From Sphingomonadaceae bacterium (GTDB lineage Bacteria; Pseudomonadota; Alphaproteobacteria; Sphingomonadales; Sphingomonadaceae), in contig JADZEQ010000008.1 of assembly GCA_020850455.1 (NCBI GenBank), positions 98,772 to 162,771 of the forward strand: DNA of 64,000 nt, given 5' to 3'. Both the position numbers and the translations under genes were made by a program. The stretch's first letter is position 1. The number at the start of each line of letters is the position of its first letter. Positions 46,157 through 55,404 of this stretch are shown here, one piece after another. A model generated the notes under the pieces. That model was given only the letters and a program-made list of their open reading frames with translations. It ran no database searches and was not told the origin of the DNA.

Positions 46157-47034
46157 CGCGTGCTGTTCGCACCCCCGCTGGCCGCAGTCGTGGCGGTCGG
46201 TTCGATAATTGCCGCTGCTTCAAGCAGGTCAAGCGCGCGGCGCGCATCATTCAAACGCCGCGCGTCGTTCAGCCAATTTTGCACCTCGGCAAGATTCTGC
46301 CCCGGCATGGCACTCACCTCCCCAATTGCGGCATCGATACGCCCTGCCTCCAGCGCCCGGTGCGCGCGTTCAAAGCGACGCTGCGGCAAATCGGACGGCG
46401 CATCGGCAGGGCGGATAGTTATAAGACCCGAAAGGCTGCTGCCAATTCGGGTCAACCAACCGGCGCGCGTGTCGGTGAGCAGATTGGGGCGCATTGCATC
46501 CAATCGCGTGAGCAGATCTTCGACCAAGACCGGGCGTTGCGCGGCGTTGAGCACCGATTGCACGGCGTTGGGCTGATTTTCACCAAAACGCACGCGCAAT
46601 TGTGCATCCATGGCACCCAGCGGCAGCCCCCGATCAATCGCACGCCGCGCAGCAAAGGCGATCAGCACGGCCTCTGCCCGCTGGGCATTGCCCGATGCGC
46701 TGTCGGCAGTGAGCGAAATGCGCGCCAGCCGTTCCTCTAGCTGTGCAACGCGCCCATTAAGATCGCTGGGGTTAACCGGTGCTGGCGCGATATTGACCAA
46801 CTGCGGCAGCGCGCGCGGTTGCGGCTGCATTGCGGTTTCGGCAGCCTTGGGTGCGGCTGCACCCTGCCCCCATTTATGGATCACCCAACCGCCAATCGAT
46901 GCGCCCAATATCAGCGTCAGCAACAACGCCAGCGCTGTCAGCCGCCAAGAGGATGCCCGCGGCCCATTGCCGGTGGCAGGATATATCGTCGGCCCCTCGC
47001 TGGTGGTGAAGCTGCTAGTCTGTTGCACTACCAT
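46153..47034 (-). CDS. Mitofilin-like inner membrane protein
   Basis: The 293-residue protein has a short cytoplasmic tail and one helix (LTALALLLTLILGASIGGWV). A coiled-coil segment (LNGRVAQLEERLARISLT) is followed by a helical domain with RFERAHRALEAGRIDAAIGE. Alphaproteobacterial relatives of mitofilin lie directly after hemD, as here, and are thought to shape or tether the inner membrane. The gene begins 18 bp after hemD. Assignment rests on architecture and position more than on motifs. Confidence 0.72.
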   Translation of the reverse strand: MVVQQTSSFTTSEGPTIYPATGNGPRASSWRLTALALLLTLILGASIGGWVIHKWGQGAAAPKAAETAMQPQPRALPQLVNIAPAPVNPSDLNGRVAQLEERLARISLTADSASGNAQRAEAVLIAFAARRAIDRGLPLGAMDAQLRVRFGENQPNAVQSVLNAAQRPVLVEDLLTRLDAMRPNLLTDTRAGWLTRIGSSLSGLITIRPADAPSDLPQRRFERAHRALEAGRIDAAIGEVSAMPGQNLAEVQNWLNDARRLNDARRALDLLEAAAIIEPTATTAASGGANSTR

Positions 47035-47052
47035 ATTGCGCCCAATTTATGC

Positions 47053-47736
47053 CTAATCGCTGCGCTTTTTGCACAGCTCGGCGGCGAACGCCACCATATC
47101 TGCGTCAAGCGGCCTTGACGCGACATGCACCGCTGCCCAGCCCGGCCCCGCCGCCGTCGCGACCTTGGCCGAAATGGCGATAAGGGTGAGGGAGGATTTT
47201 TGGGGGGCGAGCGCGGCCAATCGCATCGCTGCTCGTGCGCTATGCACCAACGCGATGCCTGGCCCTTGGAGCGAGGCCACGTCGACCGGCGATTCTTCGG
47301 CGGCATAGACAATACAAGCTTCCAGCATGATGTTATCGGGCTGCCAAAGCTGGCTATGTTCACGCCCACATAGCCATAAGATACGACACGGGCCATCGCC
47401 CTGCCACCCCGCTGCGACCGCGCGGAGCAGCGTATTGCCATCGCCATCGCCAATCATGCCGAGCGTCAGCCCAGCGCGCCGCGCCGCATCGGCACTGGCC
47501 GGTCCCACGACATGGGTGGGCAGCGCCGCATATTGCCCCAGCGCCGCGCCACCATGGGTCAGCGCCGCGACGCTGGTAATCAGTATCGCGTCAAAATCAC
47601 CCGCTGCTGGCGGCTGCCAGGGAAGCGGGCGCAGCGCAAAAAGCGGTATTGCCCGCGCCGCTAATCCCACCGCATTCAGCGCGGCAATGCTGCGCGCCGC
47701 GCCCTGTGCCGGGCGCAGGATCAGGATCGGGCGCAT
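47053..47736 (-). CDS. hemD: Uroporphyrinogen-III synthase
   Basis: The 227-residue enzyme closes hydroxymethylbilane to uroporphyrinogen III. HemD is poorly conserved; visible marks are the N-terminal ILRPAQGAARSIAALNAVGL, DAILITSVAALTHG and VVGPASADAARRAGL. The start at 47736 overlaps the hemC stop by 16 bp. The hemC-hemD-mitofilin order supports the call. Confidence 0.88.
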   Translation of the reverse strand: MRPILILRPAQGAARSIAALNAVGLAARAIPLFALRPLPWQPPAAGDFDAILITSVAALTHGGAALGQYAALPTHVVGPASADAARRAGLTLGMIGDGDGNTLLRAVAAGWQGDGPCRILWLCGREHSQLWQPDNIMLEACIVYAAEESPVDVASLQGPGIALVHSARAAMRLAALAPQKSSLTLIAISAKVATAAGPGWAAVHVASRPLDADMVAFAAELCKKRSD

Positions 47737-48668
47737 GGCTGAAACAAGGCGATGACATTGGCATCTGCACGCGCCAGCAGGTCGCGCGCCATATCGCGCG
47801 CCGCATTTTGGGCGTCGGCCACATCGCCTTGCCATACCGCTTCCACCATCGCGCTGCCGTCGGCAGAAAAAATCTGCGCGTTGAGGCGGAGCCTATTCCC
47901 CCTCACCTGCGCCAGCGCGGCTATGGGTGAACGGCAATCACCGCCGAGCGCCGCCAGCAATGCGCGTTCGCACACCAAGGCCGCCATTGTTGGCGCATGG
48001 TTGACAGGGGCGAATAGGGGAAGAATTGCGGCGGACGCCGCCTCCACCCCAATCACCCCTTGCTGCGGGGCGGGCAGCCACATGTCGGTGGCCAGCGGCG
48101 CGCCCACATCCATGCCCAATCGTTCCAGCCCTGCGGCGGCGAGCAGGGTTGCATCATGGCTGCCATCGGCAATTCGCGACAGACGGGTGGCGACATTTCC
48201 GCGTAGCAGACGGACGATGATGTCAGGGCGCAGCCGTTGCAATTGCGCGGTGCGGCGCGGGCTCGACGTGCCGACCCGCGCGCCATGCGGCAAGCCGTCA
48301 AGACTATCTGCCCCAATCAGCCTGTCGCGCACATCGGCGCGCGGCAGCACCGCCACCAATTGAAATGCCGCATCGCGCAGCGTTTCGACATCCTTCATCG
48401 AATGGACGGCGGCGTCGATTTCGCCCGCCAGCATCGCGCGATCCAGCTCCCGCGTCCACAGCGCCTTGCCGCCGATGTCCGCAAGCGCCCTGTCCTGTAT
48501 TTTGTCGCCACTCGCCACCATCGGCACCAGTTCGACCGCTGCCGCATCCCACCCGTGCGCTGCAAGCAGCGCATCGCGCACCATTTCGGCCTGCCGCAAC
48601 GCCAGCGGCGATGCGCGCGTGCCAAGGCGGATGGGAAAGACGGGACGTGCCGTTACTGATTGCGCCAT
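47721..48668 (-). CDS. hemC: Hydroxymethylbilane synthase (porphobilinogen deaminase)
   Basis: The 315-residue enzyme joins four porphobilinogen units. GTRASPLALRQAEMV is at the N-terminus, HSMKDVET carries the catalytic Asp93 and GTSSPRRTAQL binds substrate. Cys245 in LGGDCRSPIAAL attaches the dipyrromethane cofactor. The start at 48668 fits the family. It is divergent from tsaD with 94 bp between starts, a conserved arrangement in alphaproteobacteria. Confidence 0.95.
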   Translation of the reverse strand: MAQSVTARPVFPIRLGTRASPLALRQAEMVRDALLAAHGWDAAAVELVPMVASGDKIQDRALADIGGKALWTRELDRAMLAGEIDAAVHSMKDVETLRDAAFQLVAVLPRADVRDRLIGADSLDGLPHGARVGTSSPRRTAQLQRLRPDIIVRLLRGNVATRLSRIADGSHDATLLAAAGLERLGMDVGAPLATDMWLPAPQQGVIGVEAASAAILPLFAPVNHAPTMAALVCERALLAALGGDCRSPIAALAQVRGNRLRLNAQIFSADGSAMVEAVWQGDVADAQNAARDMARDLLARADANVIALFQPCARS

Positions 48669-48762
48669 AGCAGCGCACCTAGGGGAGCTTGCCCGATATG
48701 GGAAGAGGGCGGTAAGAAGCCCATAGGACGGCACATGCCAACCAAGGGCACACCGGCGATAT

Positions 48763-49809
48763 ATGACAATAATTTTGGGTATCGAATCAAGCTGCGATGA
48801 AACTGCAGCCGCGTTGGTCACGTCCGACCGGCGGGTGCTGGCGCATGCGCTGGCCAGCCAGATTGCAGAACATGCCCCCTTTGGCGGTGTCGTCCCCGAA
48901 ATCGCCGCCCGGGCACATGCCGACCGGCTGATGCCGCTGGTCGAACAGGTTTTTACCGAAGCGGGCATGCGGCTGCATGATGTCGATGCCATCGCCGCCA
49001 CCGCCGGGCCGGGGCTGATCGGCGGGGTGATGGTCGGCCTTATCACTGGCAAGGCATTGGCGCACGCCAGCGGCAAGCCCCTTGTCGCAGTCAACCATCT
49101 GGAGGGGCACGCCCTATCCCCTCGGCTGGCCGACGCGACGCTGCAATTTCCCTACCTCCTCCTCCTCGTCTCGGGCGGGCATTGTCAGATTTTACTGGTG
49201 ACCAGCGTCGGGGCCTATCGCCGCCTTGCCACCACCATCGACGATGCGGCGGGGGAAGCGTTCGACAAATCGGCCAAGCTGCTTGGCCTTCCCTACCCCG
49301 GCGGTCCGGCGCTGGAGGTATTGGCGGCAAAGGGGGATAGACGTGCGGTGCCGCTGCCCCGCCCGATGCTGCGTTCGGCCGAACCGCATTTTTCCTTTGC
49401 GGGCCTTAAGAGCGCGGTGGCGCGCGCGGTGGCGACCGGCGCGCATCAAGCCGCCGACATTGCTGCAAGTTTTCAGTTTGCGCTGGTCGATTGCTTGATC
49501 GACAGGGTGGGCCATGCGCTGAACCAACTGGCGGCGGAAGGGGCCATGCCCAAAGCATTGGTGGTCGCAGGCGGCGTGGCGGCAAATGGCGCGGTACGCA
49601 CTGCGTTGCAAAATATTGCCGAAACGCGCGATCTACGCTTCATTGCCCCGCCGCTCTGGCTATGTACCGACAATGCAGCGATGATCGGCTGGGCCGGGGT
49701 GGAGCGTTACGGCGCTGGGTTGATCGATACATTGGATGTTGTCGCACGGCCGCGCTGGCCGCTCGACGACAAGGCGGCTATCGTGCGTGGGGCAGGGGTG
49801 AAGGCATGA
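48763..49809 (+). CDS. tsaD: tRNA N6-threonylcarbamoyladenosine synthase subunit TsaD
   Basis: The 348-residue protein transfers threonylcarbamoyl to A37 of ANN-reading tRNAs. The N-terminal ILGIESSCDETAAALV is diagnostic, and VNHLEGHALS holds the metal-binding His112 and His116. GGVAANGAVRTAL and CTDNAAMIGWAG are the late motifs. The stop overlaps gpsA by ATGA. Confidence 0.96.
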   Translation: MTIILGIESSCDETAAALVTSDRRVLAHALASQIAEHAPFGGVVPEIAARAHADRLMPLVEQVFTEAGMRLHDVDAIAATAGPGLIGGVMVGLITGKALAHASGKPLVAVNHLEGHALSPRLADATLQFPYLLLLVSGGHCQILLVTSVGAYRRLATTIDDAAGEAFDKSAKLLGLPYPGGPALEVLAAKGDRRAVPLPRPMLRSAEPHFSFAGLKSAVARAVATGAHQAADIAASFQFALVDCLIDRVGHALNQLAAEGAMPKALVVAGGVAANGAVRTALQNIAETRDLRFIAPPLWLCTDNAAMIGWAGVERYGAGLIDTLDVVARPRWPLDDKAAIVRGAGVKA

Positions 49810-50789
49810 ATATTGGCGTAATCGGGGGCGGCGCATGGGGAAGCGCGCTGGCACAATCGATGGCGAGCGATGGCAGCGCGGTAACACTGTGGGCGCGCGA
49901 AGCCGATGTGGTCGCCGCAATTAACGCGCAGCGGCAAAACCCGATGTTCCTCCCCGGCATCGCGCTCAATCCACACATCCGCGCGACAGATAGCCTTGCA
50001 GATCTGGCGGGCGCGCCCTTTTTACTCGCGGTCGCACCGGCGCAATTTCTGGGACAATTGCTCGGAAAATTGCCCGAAAAAAATATACCGCTCATCCTGT
50101 GCAGCAAAGGGATGGAACAGGGCAGTGGCCGTTTGATGTGCGATGTTGCGCGCGATTGCGGCTGGACAGGGACGATCGCCGTCCTGTCCGGTCCCAGCTT
50201 TGCGCATGAGGTGGCGGCAGGCCTGCCTGCGGCGGTGACATTGGCCGCCGACACTATGGCGGCGGCGGAGGCGCTTGCCGCGTTGGTCGCGCGCCCGGCG
50301 CTGCGCCCCTATGCCAGCGATGATGTCATAGGGGCGGAGATTGGCGGGGTTATCAAGAATATCCTCGCCATCGCCTGTGGTGTCGTTGAGGGTGCCAAAT
50401 TGGGGCAAAGTGCGCGTTCGGCCTTGATTGCGCGTGGCTTTGCCGAAATGACCCGCTATGCACTGGCGCGGGGTGCTCGGGCGGAAACAATGACGGGACT
50501 TTCGGGATTGGGCGATTTGGTACTGACCTGCTCCTCCAAATCATCGCGCAATTTTTCGTTGGGCTTTGGCTTGGGCGAAGGGGCATTGGCCAGCGACCTC
50601 CTTTCCAATCGCTCCAGCGTGGCAGAAGGTGCATTCAGCGCGCCGGTGCTGGCCGCCGACGCCGCTGCGCGCGGGGTCGATATGCCCATATGCTGTGCAG
50701 TGGCCGACCTTCTCGCCGGACGTAGCGATGCAAGCGCAATCATCCACGCATTGATGCGCCGCCCACTAACGCGCGAAGCGCTGGTTTGA
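49806..50789 (+). CDS. gpsA: Glycerol-3-phosphate dehydrogenase [NAD(P)+]
   Basis: The 327-residue enzyme makes glycerol 3-phosphate for phospholipids. GVIGGGAWGSALAQ is the cofactor motif; SGPSFAHEVAAGLPAAV and IKNILAIACGVVEG contain the catalytic Lys region, and TGLSGLGDLVLTCSS follows. The start at 49806 is set by the ATGA overlap with tsaD; the frame stays open upstream without meaning. It is followed by a flippase gene through a TTGA overlap. Confidence 0.95.
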   Translation: MNIGVIGGGAWGSALAQSMASDGSAVTLWAREADVVAAINAQRQNPMFLPGIALNPHIRATDSLADLAGAPFLLAVAPAQFLGQLLGKLPEKNIPLILCSKGMEQGSGRLMCDVARDCGWTGTIAVLSGPSFAHEVAAGLPAAVTLAADTMAAAEALAALVARPALRPYASDDVIGAEIGGVIKNILAIACGVVEGAKLGQSARSALIARGFAEMTRYALARGARAETMTGLSGLGDLVLTCSSKSSRNFSLGFGLGEGALASDLLSNRSSVAEGAFSAPVLAADAAARGVDMPICCAVADLLAGRSDASAIIHALMRRPLTREALV

Positions 50790-52303
50790 GCTTGGCCGCG
50801 GCCAGCCCCTCAGCACCCGCCACCGACAAGGATGTCGAGGCGCTGGCCAAGGGTGGCCGCACCAATGTGCTGGGTTTTTTCCTGCGGCTGATCGCACGGC
50901 TGCCCTTTCTCTATTTCGCTGGCCGTTGGTATGGCGCTGAGCTGGTCGGGCGATTTGCCTATGCGGTGCTGGTGGTCGAATTCGCCGCACAATTGTCGAC
51001 GCTGGGCCTGAAGCGCGGGCTGGCGCAGATATTGTCCACCTGTGACGATGATGCCGCGCATTGCCCGCGTGTCTGGGATGCGATGCTTGTGTCGCTGATC
51101 GTCAGCCTCTTGGCAGCTTTGGCGCTGATGGCGGTGCCGCAAATCATGTTTCCCGGTGCGGCGGTCGATGGGTTTGACCATTTCCTCCCCCTCGTCATCC
51201 CAGCGATTGCAGGAACCGACATTGCGCTTGCCGCACTCGCCTATCGTTATGATGTCGGCGCAACGGTGCGCGCGCGTTCGGTCGTCGAACCATGGGCGAT
51301 TTCGATCGCCGCCGCTGCCTTTTGGTATGTGTCGGTACGCGATGGGCTGATTATGAGTTACGCCTTTGCCATGGGGTTGACGTGGCTGGTGGCGTTGGTG
51401 CCCTTGGTGCGCAGCTATGGTTTGCCGCACGGCTGGGATTTCCACCCTGCCCGTCTGCTCCGCATCGCGCGCGACAACCTGCCGCTTGCGGGAGCCGACG
51501 CTATCGAATGGGGGTCACGGCGCCTTGACCTTGCGGTGCTGGGCATTTTTGCCGCCGCGCATCCGGCGGTAATCGGCATATATTATGTCGCCCAGCAGGT
51601 CGCATCGCTGCCGCAAAAGCTCAAAACCAGCTTTGACCCGATATTGGGGCCGGTAATTTCGCGTGGCGTGGCAGAGGGACGATTGACCGACGTCGCCGCA
51701 CAGGTGGCGCAGGTGGGCTTTTGGGTGCTTGCGGCGCAAACGGGTGTGGCGCTCGCGCTTGGCATCCCCGGTGAAGCGGTGATGGGGCTGGCGGGCCCCG
51801 GCTTTGTTGCAGGCAATGGTGCATTGGCGCTGCTGCTTTTTGCAGAGGTCGTCGCCTCCACGGCTGTGACGAGCGAGGCGGCGCTCATCTATCTTCGCCC
51901 GCGCCTCAACCTCCTCCTCTCGCTCGCCATGATTGGCGCGCAGGCAATTATTTCGGTGCTGCTCTGTTTCCTAGTACAACGGTTGGGCTGGCCACCGATA
52001 TATTATGCTGTGGCGGTGGCCTTGTCGCTCGCAGGTGCTTTGGCGCTCGCCTCAATCGCCAAAGCACAAGTCTTGACCCGGTTGTGCGGTGCGCGCGTCC
52101 ATGGCTGGCGATCCGCGCTGTTTTTGGCAACCGCGGGCGCGGTCGCGCTCGGCTGGGCGGCGACACAATTGCCCGAATGGGCCGAATTATTGGTCGGCGT
52201 CCCCATTATTTTGGGGATATATGGTTGGATTATCTGGACACGCGGTTTTGGCGATGCCGACCGCGCGCTGCTATTCCCCAAGAAAGAAAAAACCGCCGCT
52301 TAG
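50786..52303 (+). CDS. Polysaccharide flippase (MATE/Wzx-like)
   Basis: The 505-residue protein has about 12-14 membrane helices, for example FFLRLIARLPFLYFAGRWYG and NLLLSLAMIGAQAIISVLLC. It resembles O-antigen/teichoic acid exporters of the MOP superfamily. The start appears to be TTG at 50786 within the gpsA stop; no ATG or GTG is close. A lipid-linked glycan substrate is likely but unknown, and no glycosyltransferases flank it. The stop shares the bases TTAG with the stop of the convergent PfkB gene. Confidence 0.85.
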   Translation: MSLAAASPSAPATDKDVEALAKGGRTNVLGFFLRLIARLPFLYFAGRWYGAELVGRFAYAVLVVEFAAQLSTLGLKRGLAQILSTCDDDAAHCPRVWDAMLVSLIVSLLAALALMAVPQIMFPGAAVDGFDHFLPLVIPAIAGTDIALAALAYRYDVGATVRARSVVEPWAISIAAAAFWYVSVRDGLIMSYAFAMGLTWLVALVPLVRSYGLPHGWDFHPARLLRIARDNLPLAGADAIEWGSRRLDLAVLGIFAAAHPAVIGIYYVAQQVASLPQKLKTSFDPILGPVISRGVAEGRLTDVAAQVAQVGFWVLAAQTGVALALGIPGEAVMGLAGPGFVAGNGALALLLFAEVVASTAVTSEAALIYLRPRLNLLLSLAMIGAQAIISVLLCFLVQRLGWPPIYYAVAVALSLAGALALASIAKAQVLTRLCGARVHGWRSALFLATAGAVALGWAATQLPEWAELLVGVPIILGIYGWIIWTRGFGDADRALLFPKKEKTAA

Positions 52304-53298
52304 CCGAGGCGTGCCGCAACCATTGCCGCAAGGTCGCATTGCGCGCGCGGGCCAACCTGCGCGATGATGGCGCGGGCGCACAGCGCCCCCATGGTGAGGC
52401 AATCATCGATGCTGCGTCCCTGCGCCAGCCCGGCAAGAAAACCCGCGGCGAACAAGTCGCCTGCCCCCGTCGTATCGACCACCTGATCGATAGGTTCGGC
52501 AGCAACTATGTGACGAACGCCGTTCGACACGGCCACTGCACCCTTTTCACCACGTGTGGCGATGAGTAGCGGCGTTTGCGCAGCAATTTTGGCAACCGCC
52601 GCATCAAAATCATCCAGGCCAGAAAGGGCCATAATCTCCGCCTCATTGGCGAACAAAATATCGATATCACCCGCATCCAGCATGGCGCGGAAATCATCGC
52701 CATGTGCGGCGATGACAAAGCCATCCGACAGGGTGAAAGCCACCCGGCGACCCGCCGCGCGCGCCATTGCAATCGCGCCTGCCATTGCGGCGCGCGAGGC
52801 ATCGGCATTCCACAAATAGCCTTCGAGATAGAGGATATCGGCATCGGCGATCTGCGCCGCATCAAATGCGTCGGCCCCCAGATGCTGCGATGCGCCGAGA
52901 AAAGTGTTCATCGTCCGCTGCCCATCGGGGGTGACAAGGATGAGGCAACGCGCAGTCGGCGGCTGGCCGGGGCGCGCGGGCGTGGTGAAATGCACACCAA
53001 GTGCGGTCAGATCATGGCGGAATACCTGCCCCAGTTGATCATCAGCGACCACCCCGATGAAGGCGCAGCGCGCGCCGAGTGCCGCCATCCCCGCAAGGCT
53101 ATTTGCCGCCGAACCGCCCGACATTTCGAGCCCTGGGCCCATCGCAGCATATATTTTTTCCGCGCCTGCCGCGTCAATCAGCTGCATGCCCCCCTTGGTC
53201 ATGCCATGTGCAGCCAGAAAATCATCATCGGCACGGGCGATGACATCGACGATCGCGTTACCGATGGCAATGATGTCGAAACGGGCGGGCTGGGTCAT
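52300..53298 (-). CDS. PfkB family carbohydrate kinase, adenosine kinase-like
   Basis: The 332-residue ribokinase-fold enzyme has the N-terminal DIIAIGNAIVDVIA, the substrate-binding MSGGSAANSLAGMAALG and the C-terminal DTTGAGDLFAAGFLAGLAQG with the catalytic Asp. The SGGSAANSLAG form matches alphaproteobacterial proteins annotated as adenosine kinase, but the substrate is not proven. The start at 53298 has AGGAAG upstream. The 182-bp gap to the EI24 gene holds nothing recognisable. Confidence 0.87.
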   Translation of the reverse strand: MTQPARFDIIAIGNAIVDVIARADDDFLAAHGMTKGGMQLIDAAGAEKIYAAMGPGLEMSGGSAANSLAGMAALGARCAFIGVVADDQLGQVFRHDLTALGVHFTTPARPGQPPTARCLILVTPDGQRTMNTFLGASQHLGADAFDAAQIADADILYLEGYLWNADASRAAMAGAIAMARAAGRRVAFTLSDGFVIAAHGDDFRAMLDAGDIDILFANEAEIMALSGLDDFDAAVAKIAAQTPLLIATRGEKGAVAVSNGVRHIVAAEPIDQVVDTTGAGDLFAAGFLAGLAQGRSIDDCLTMGALCARAIIAQVGPRAQCDLAAMVAARLG

Positions 53299-53480
53299 GC
53301 AAACTTCCTGCTGGTTGGCGGATGAAGCGCGCGCCCTAGAGCGAAATTGCGCGAAAGGAAAGATTGCGCAGATGATGGACGCCCGCTTGCGCGGTGAGCT
53401 CGCCAACAATTTGCCCCATCACCGGCAACCCACCCAAGCACTGCTTGCCAGCCGCGCCGCAAGGCTTAAGAGTTGGACCT

Positions 53481-54164
53481 ATGTATGCCCGCGCCATCCG
53501 CCTGTCGCTTCGACAATTACTCGATCGGGAGACTTTGCGGGCAATGGCCAAGGTGATTGGCCTGACAATCGGCTCCATCGCGCTGCTCGGCATCCTCCTC
53601 TGGCAGATATTGCTCCACCTCATCGTCCCCACCCTGCAAGGCTGGACGGGGGCGAATTGGCTTGGCGAGGATGATGCAGCAGGGGCTGCACTCGTGCTGA
53701 CCCTGTTGGGCGGCTGGTTTCTGTTCCGCGCCATCGCGATGCTCTTTGCCGGCCTGTTCACCGACGCGATTGTCGCCAGTGTGGAGGAGGATCATTACCC
53801 CGCCGCTTTTGCCAGCGCGGTGCCAGTGCCGCTACGAACCGAAGTGGCATTGGGCCTTGCATCGCTGCGCCGCGCGCTGGTCTGGAATATGGTGGCGCTG
53901 CCGCTCTATCTCCTCCTCCTCATAACGGGGGTGGGCACAATTTTGCTGGCGATCGCGCTCAACGCCATCTTGCTGTCGCGCGATTTGGAGGCGATGGTCG
54001 CCGCCCGCCACCCCGGATTGCCGCCGCGCCCGATGCCACCAGCGCGCCGCCGCTTTACGGGACTGGTCGCATCGGTGGCGATGGTCATTCCGTTGTTTAA
54101 CCTGTTCGCCCCGATATTTGGCGCGGCAATCGCAGTGCATATGCTGCATATGGAAAGTGAATGA
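53481..54164 (+). CDS. EI24 domain-containing membrane protein
   Basis: The 227-residue protein has about five hydrophobic segments: IGLTIGSIALLGILLWQILL, ALVLTLLGGWFLFRAIAMLF, MVALPLYLLLLITGVGTILL and others. EEDHYPAAF and LNAILLSRDLEAMVAARHPG are EI24/CysZ-family marks. CysZ imports sulfate, but bacterial EI24 proteins vary and no cys gene is near. The ATG at 53481 has no clear ribosome site; a GTG at 53394 is possible. It is coupled to the next gene by ATGA. Confidence 0.83.
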   Translation: MYARAIRLSLRQLLDRETLRAMAKVIGLTIGSIALLGILLWQILLHLIVPTLQGWTGANWLGEDDAAGAALVLTLLGGWFLFRAIAMLFAGLFTDAIVASVEEDHYPAAFASAVPVPLRTEVALGLASLRRALVWNMVALPLYLLLLITGVGTILLAIALNAILLSRDLEAMVAARHPGLPPRPMPPARRRFTGLVASVAMVIPLFNLFAPIFGAAIAVHMLHMESE

Positions 54165-54559
54165 TGCGACGCGCTGCCCTAACCCTCCCCATAATCTTCG
54201 CGCTCAGCGGATGTGGTAGCGGCGGGCCGCCTGTCAGTGCAGGGGCGAACCCGCCGCCCGTCCATAGCACGCATGTTCCGGCCGAGCGCAGCCGCGAGCG
54301 GACAAATGAAGGCGACGGCCCGCTCGCCGGGCGCGATGCGGACGCGCTGATCACCCTCTTCGGTCGGCCTCGACTAGACCGGCGCGACGGGGCGGCGCGC
54401 GTGCTGCAATTTGCCGGCCGGGTTTGCACACTCGATGCCTATCTCTATTCGCCGAGGGAGCGGGCCGAACAAATAGTCACCCATGTCGATGCGCGCCGCG
54501 CCGGCGATGGCGCCGACATGGATGCTGACCAATGCGTGGCGGCCTTGCGACAGCGCTAA
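54161..54559 (+). CDS. Small predicted lipoprotein
   Basis: The 132-residue protein has lipobox FALSGC (Cys18), then a Pro-rich linker (ANPPPVHSTHVP). A compact domain follows with ADALITLFGRPRLDRRDGAARVLQFAG and later CTLDAYLYSP. The pattern of a short domain with GxP-x-x-R-x-DG and a late Cys pair (Cys88, Cys126) recalls SmpA/OmlA-like outer-membrane lipoproteins, but I cannot assign it firmly. It overlaps the EI24 stop (ATGA). Confidence 0.75.
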   Translation: MMRRAALTLPIIFALSGCGSGGPPVSAGANPPPVHSTHVPAERSRERTNEGDGPLAGRDADALITLFGRPRLDRRDGAARVLQFAGRVCTLDAYLYSPRERAEQIVTHVDARRAGDGADMDADQCVAALRQR

Positions 54560-54574
54560 TATTCTGATTATAAT
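54545..54574 (+). promoter_or_regulatory. Candidate promoter of the hisN-type gene
   Basis: TTGCGA (54545-54550) and a perfect TATAAT (54569-54574) are 18 bp apart, in an AT-rich patch unusual for this window. The predicted start site leaves a leader of about 11 bases before the ATG at 54592. The -35 box lies inside the end of the lipoprotein gene. Confidence 0.45.
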
Positions 54575-54591
54575 TAAAAAAAGGTCGCAAA

Positions 54592-55404
54592 ATGGCAAAT
54601 GCCCCCCGATTGGCTGAAGATTTGGCGCTGGCGCAGTTGCTGGCCGATACGGCAGGGGACGCCATTCGCCCCTTTTACCGCGCCGAATTTGGGCTGGAGG
54701 ACAAGGCAGATGCATCGCCGGTGACCGCCGCCGACCGCGCGGCGGAGGGATCGATCCGCCAAATCCTCCAACGTGAACGACCCAGCGACGGTATTTTGGG
54801 GGAGGAATATGGCGCCGAACGCAGTGGGGCCAGCCGCTGCTGGGTAATCGACCCCATCGACGGCACGTCGAGCTTCATCGTTGGCCGTCCGATTTTTGGC
54901 ACGCTGATTGCGCTGCTGATCGACGGATTCCCGGTGCTCGGCATCGTCGATCAGCCGATTTTGCGCGAACGCTGGACCGGCGCGATGGGCGAACCGACCC
55001 GCTTTAACGGACAGGTGGCACGTACCCGTCGCTGCCCCAGCATCGATCAGGCTGTGCTAGCGACAACTAGTCCGCATGCATTTGATGCGCACCAGGGCGA
55101 ACATTTTCTGTCGCTCGCCAGTAAAGTTGCGCCGCGCCGCATCATATATGGTGGCGATTGTTATAATTATGCGCTGCTTGCCAGCGGCCATGTCGACATT
55201 GTGTGCGAAGCAAATTTGCACCTGCATGACTTTGCCGCACTAGTGCCCATCGTCGAAGGGGCGGGTGGGCTGATGTGCGATTGGGCGGGCGAACCGCTGC
55301 ACGCGGCAAGCGGGGTGGATGGCAGCGGTGGCCATGCCATTGCGCTCGGTGATCCTGCACGGCTGGAGGAGGTTCTGGAGGGCTTGGCATGCACGCACTC
55401 GTAA
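54592..55404 (+). CDS. hisN: Inositol monophosphatase family protein, probable histidinol-phosphatase
   Basis: The 270-residue metal-dependent phosphatase has the family motifs GILGEEYG and WVIDPIDGTSSFIVGRPIFG. The C-terminal part has HLHDFAALVPIVEGAGG. The GTxxFxxGRPxFGTLIAL version matches HisN-type histidinol-phosphatases rather than plain inositol phosphatases. No other his genes are close. Its 3' end overlaps the AraC gene by 16 bp. Confidence 0.88.
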   Translation: MANAPRLAEDLALAQLLADTAGDAIRPFYRAEFGLEDKADASPVTAADRAAEGSIRQILQRERPSDGILGEEYGAERSGASRCWVIDPIDGTSSFIVGRPIFGTLIALLIDGFPVLGIVDQPILRERWTGAMGEPTRFNGQVARTRRCPSIDQAVLATTSPHAFDAHQGEHFLSLASKVAPRRIIYGGDCYNYALLASGHVDIVCEANLHLHDFAALVPIVEGAGGLMCDWAGEPLHAASGVDGSGGHAIALGDPARLEEVLEGLACTHS

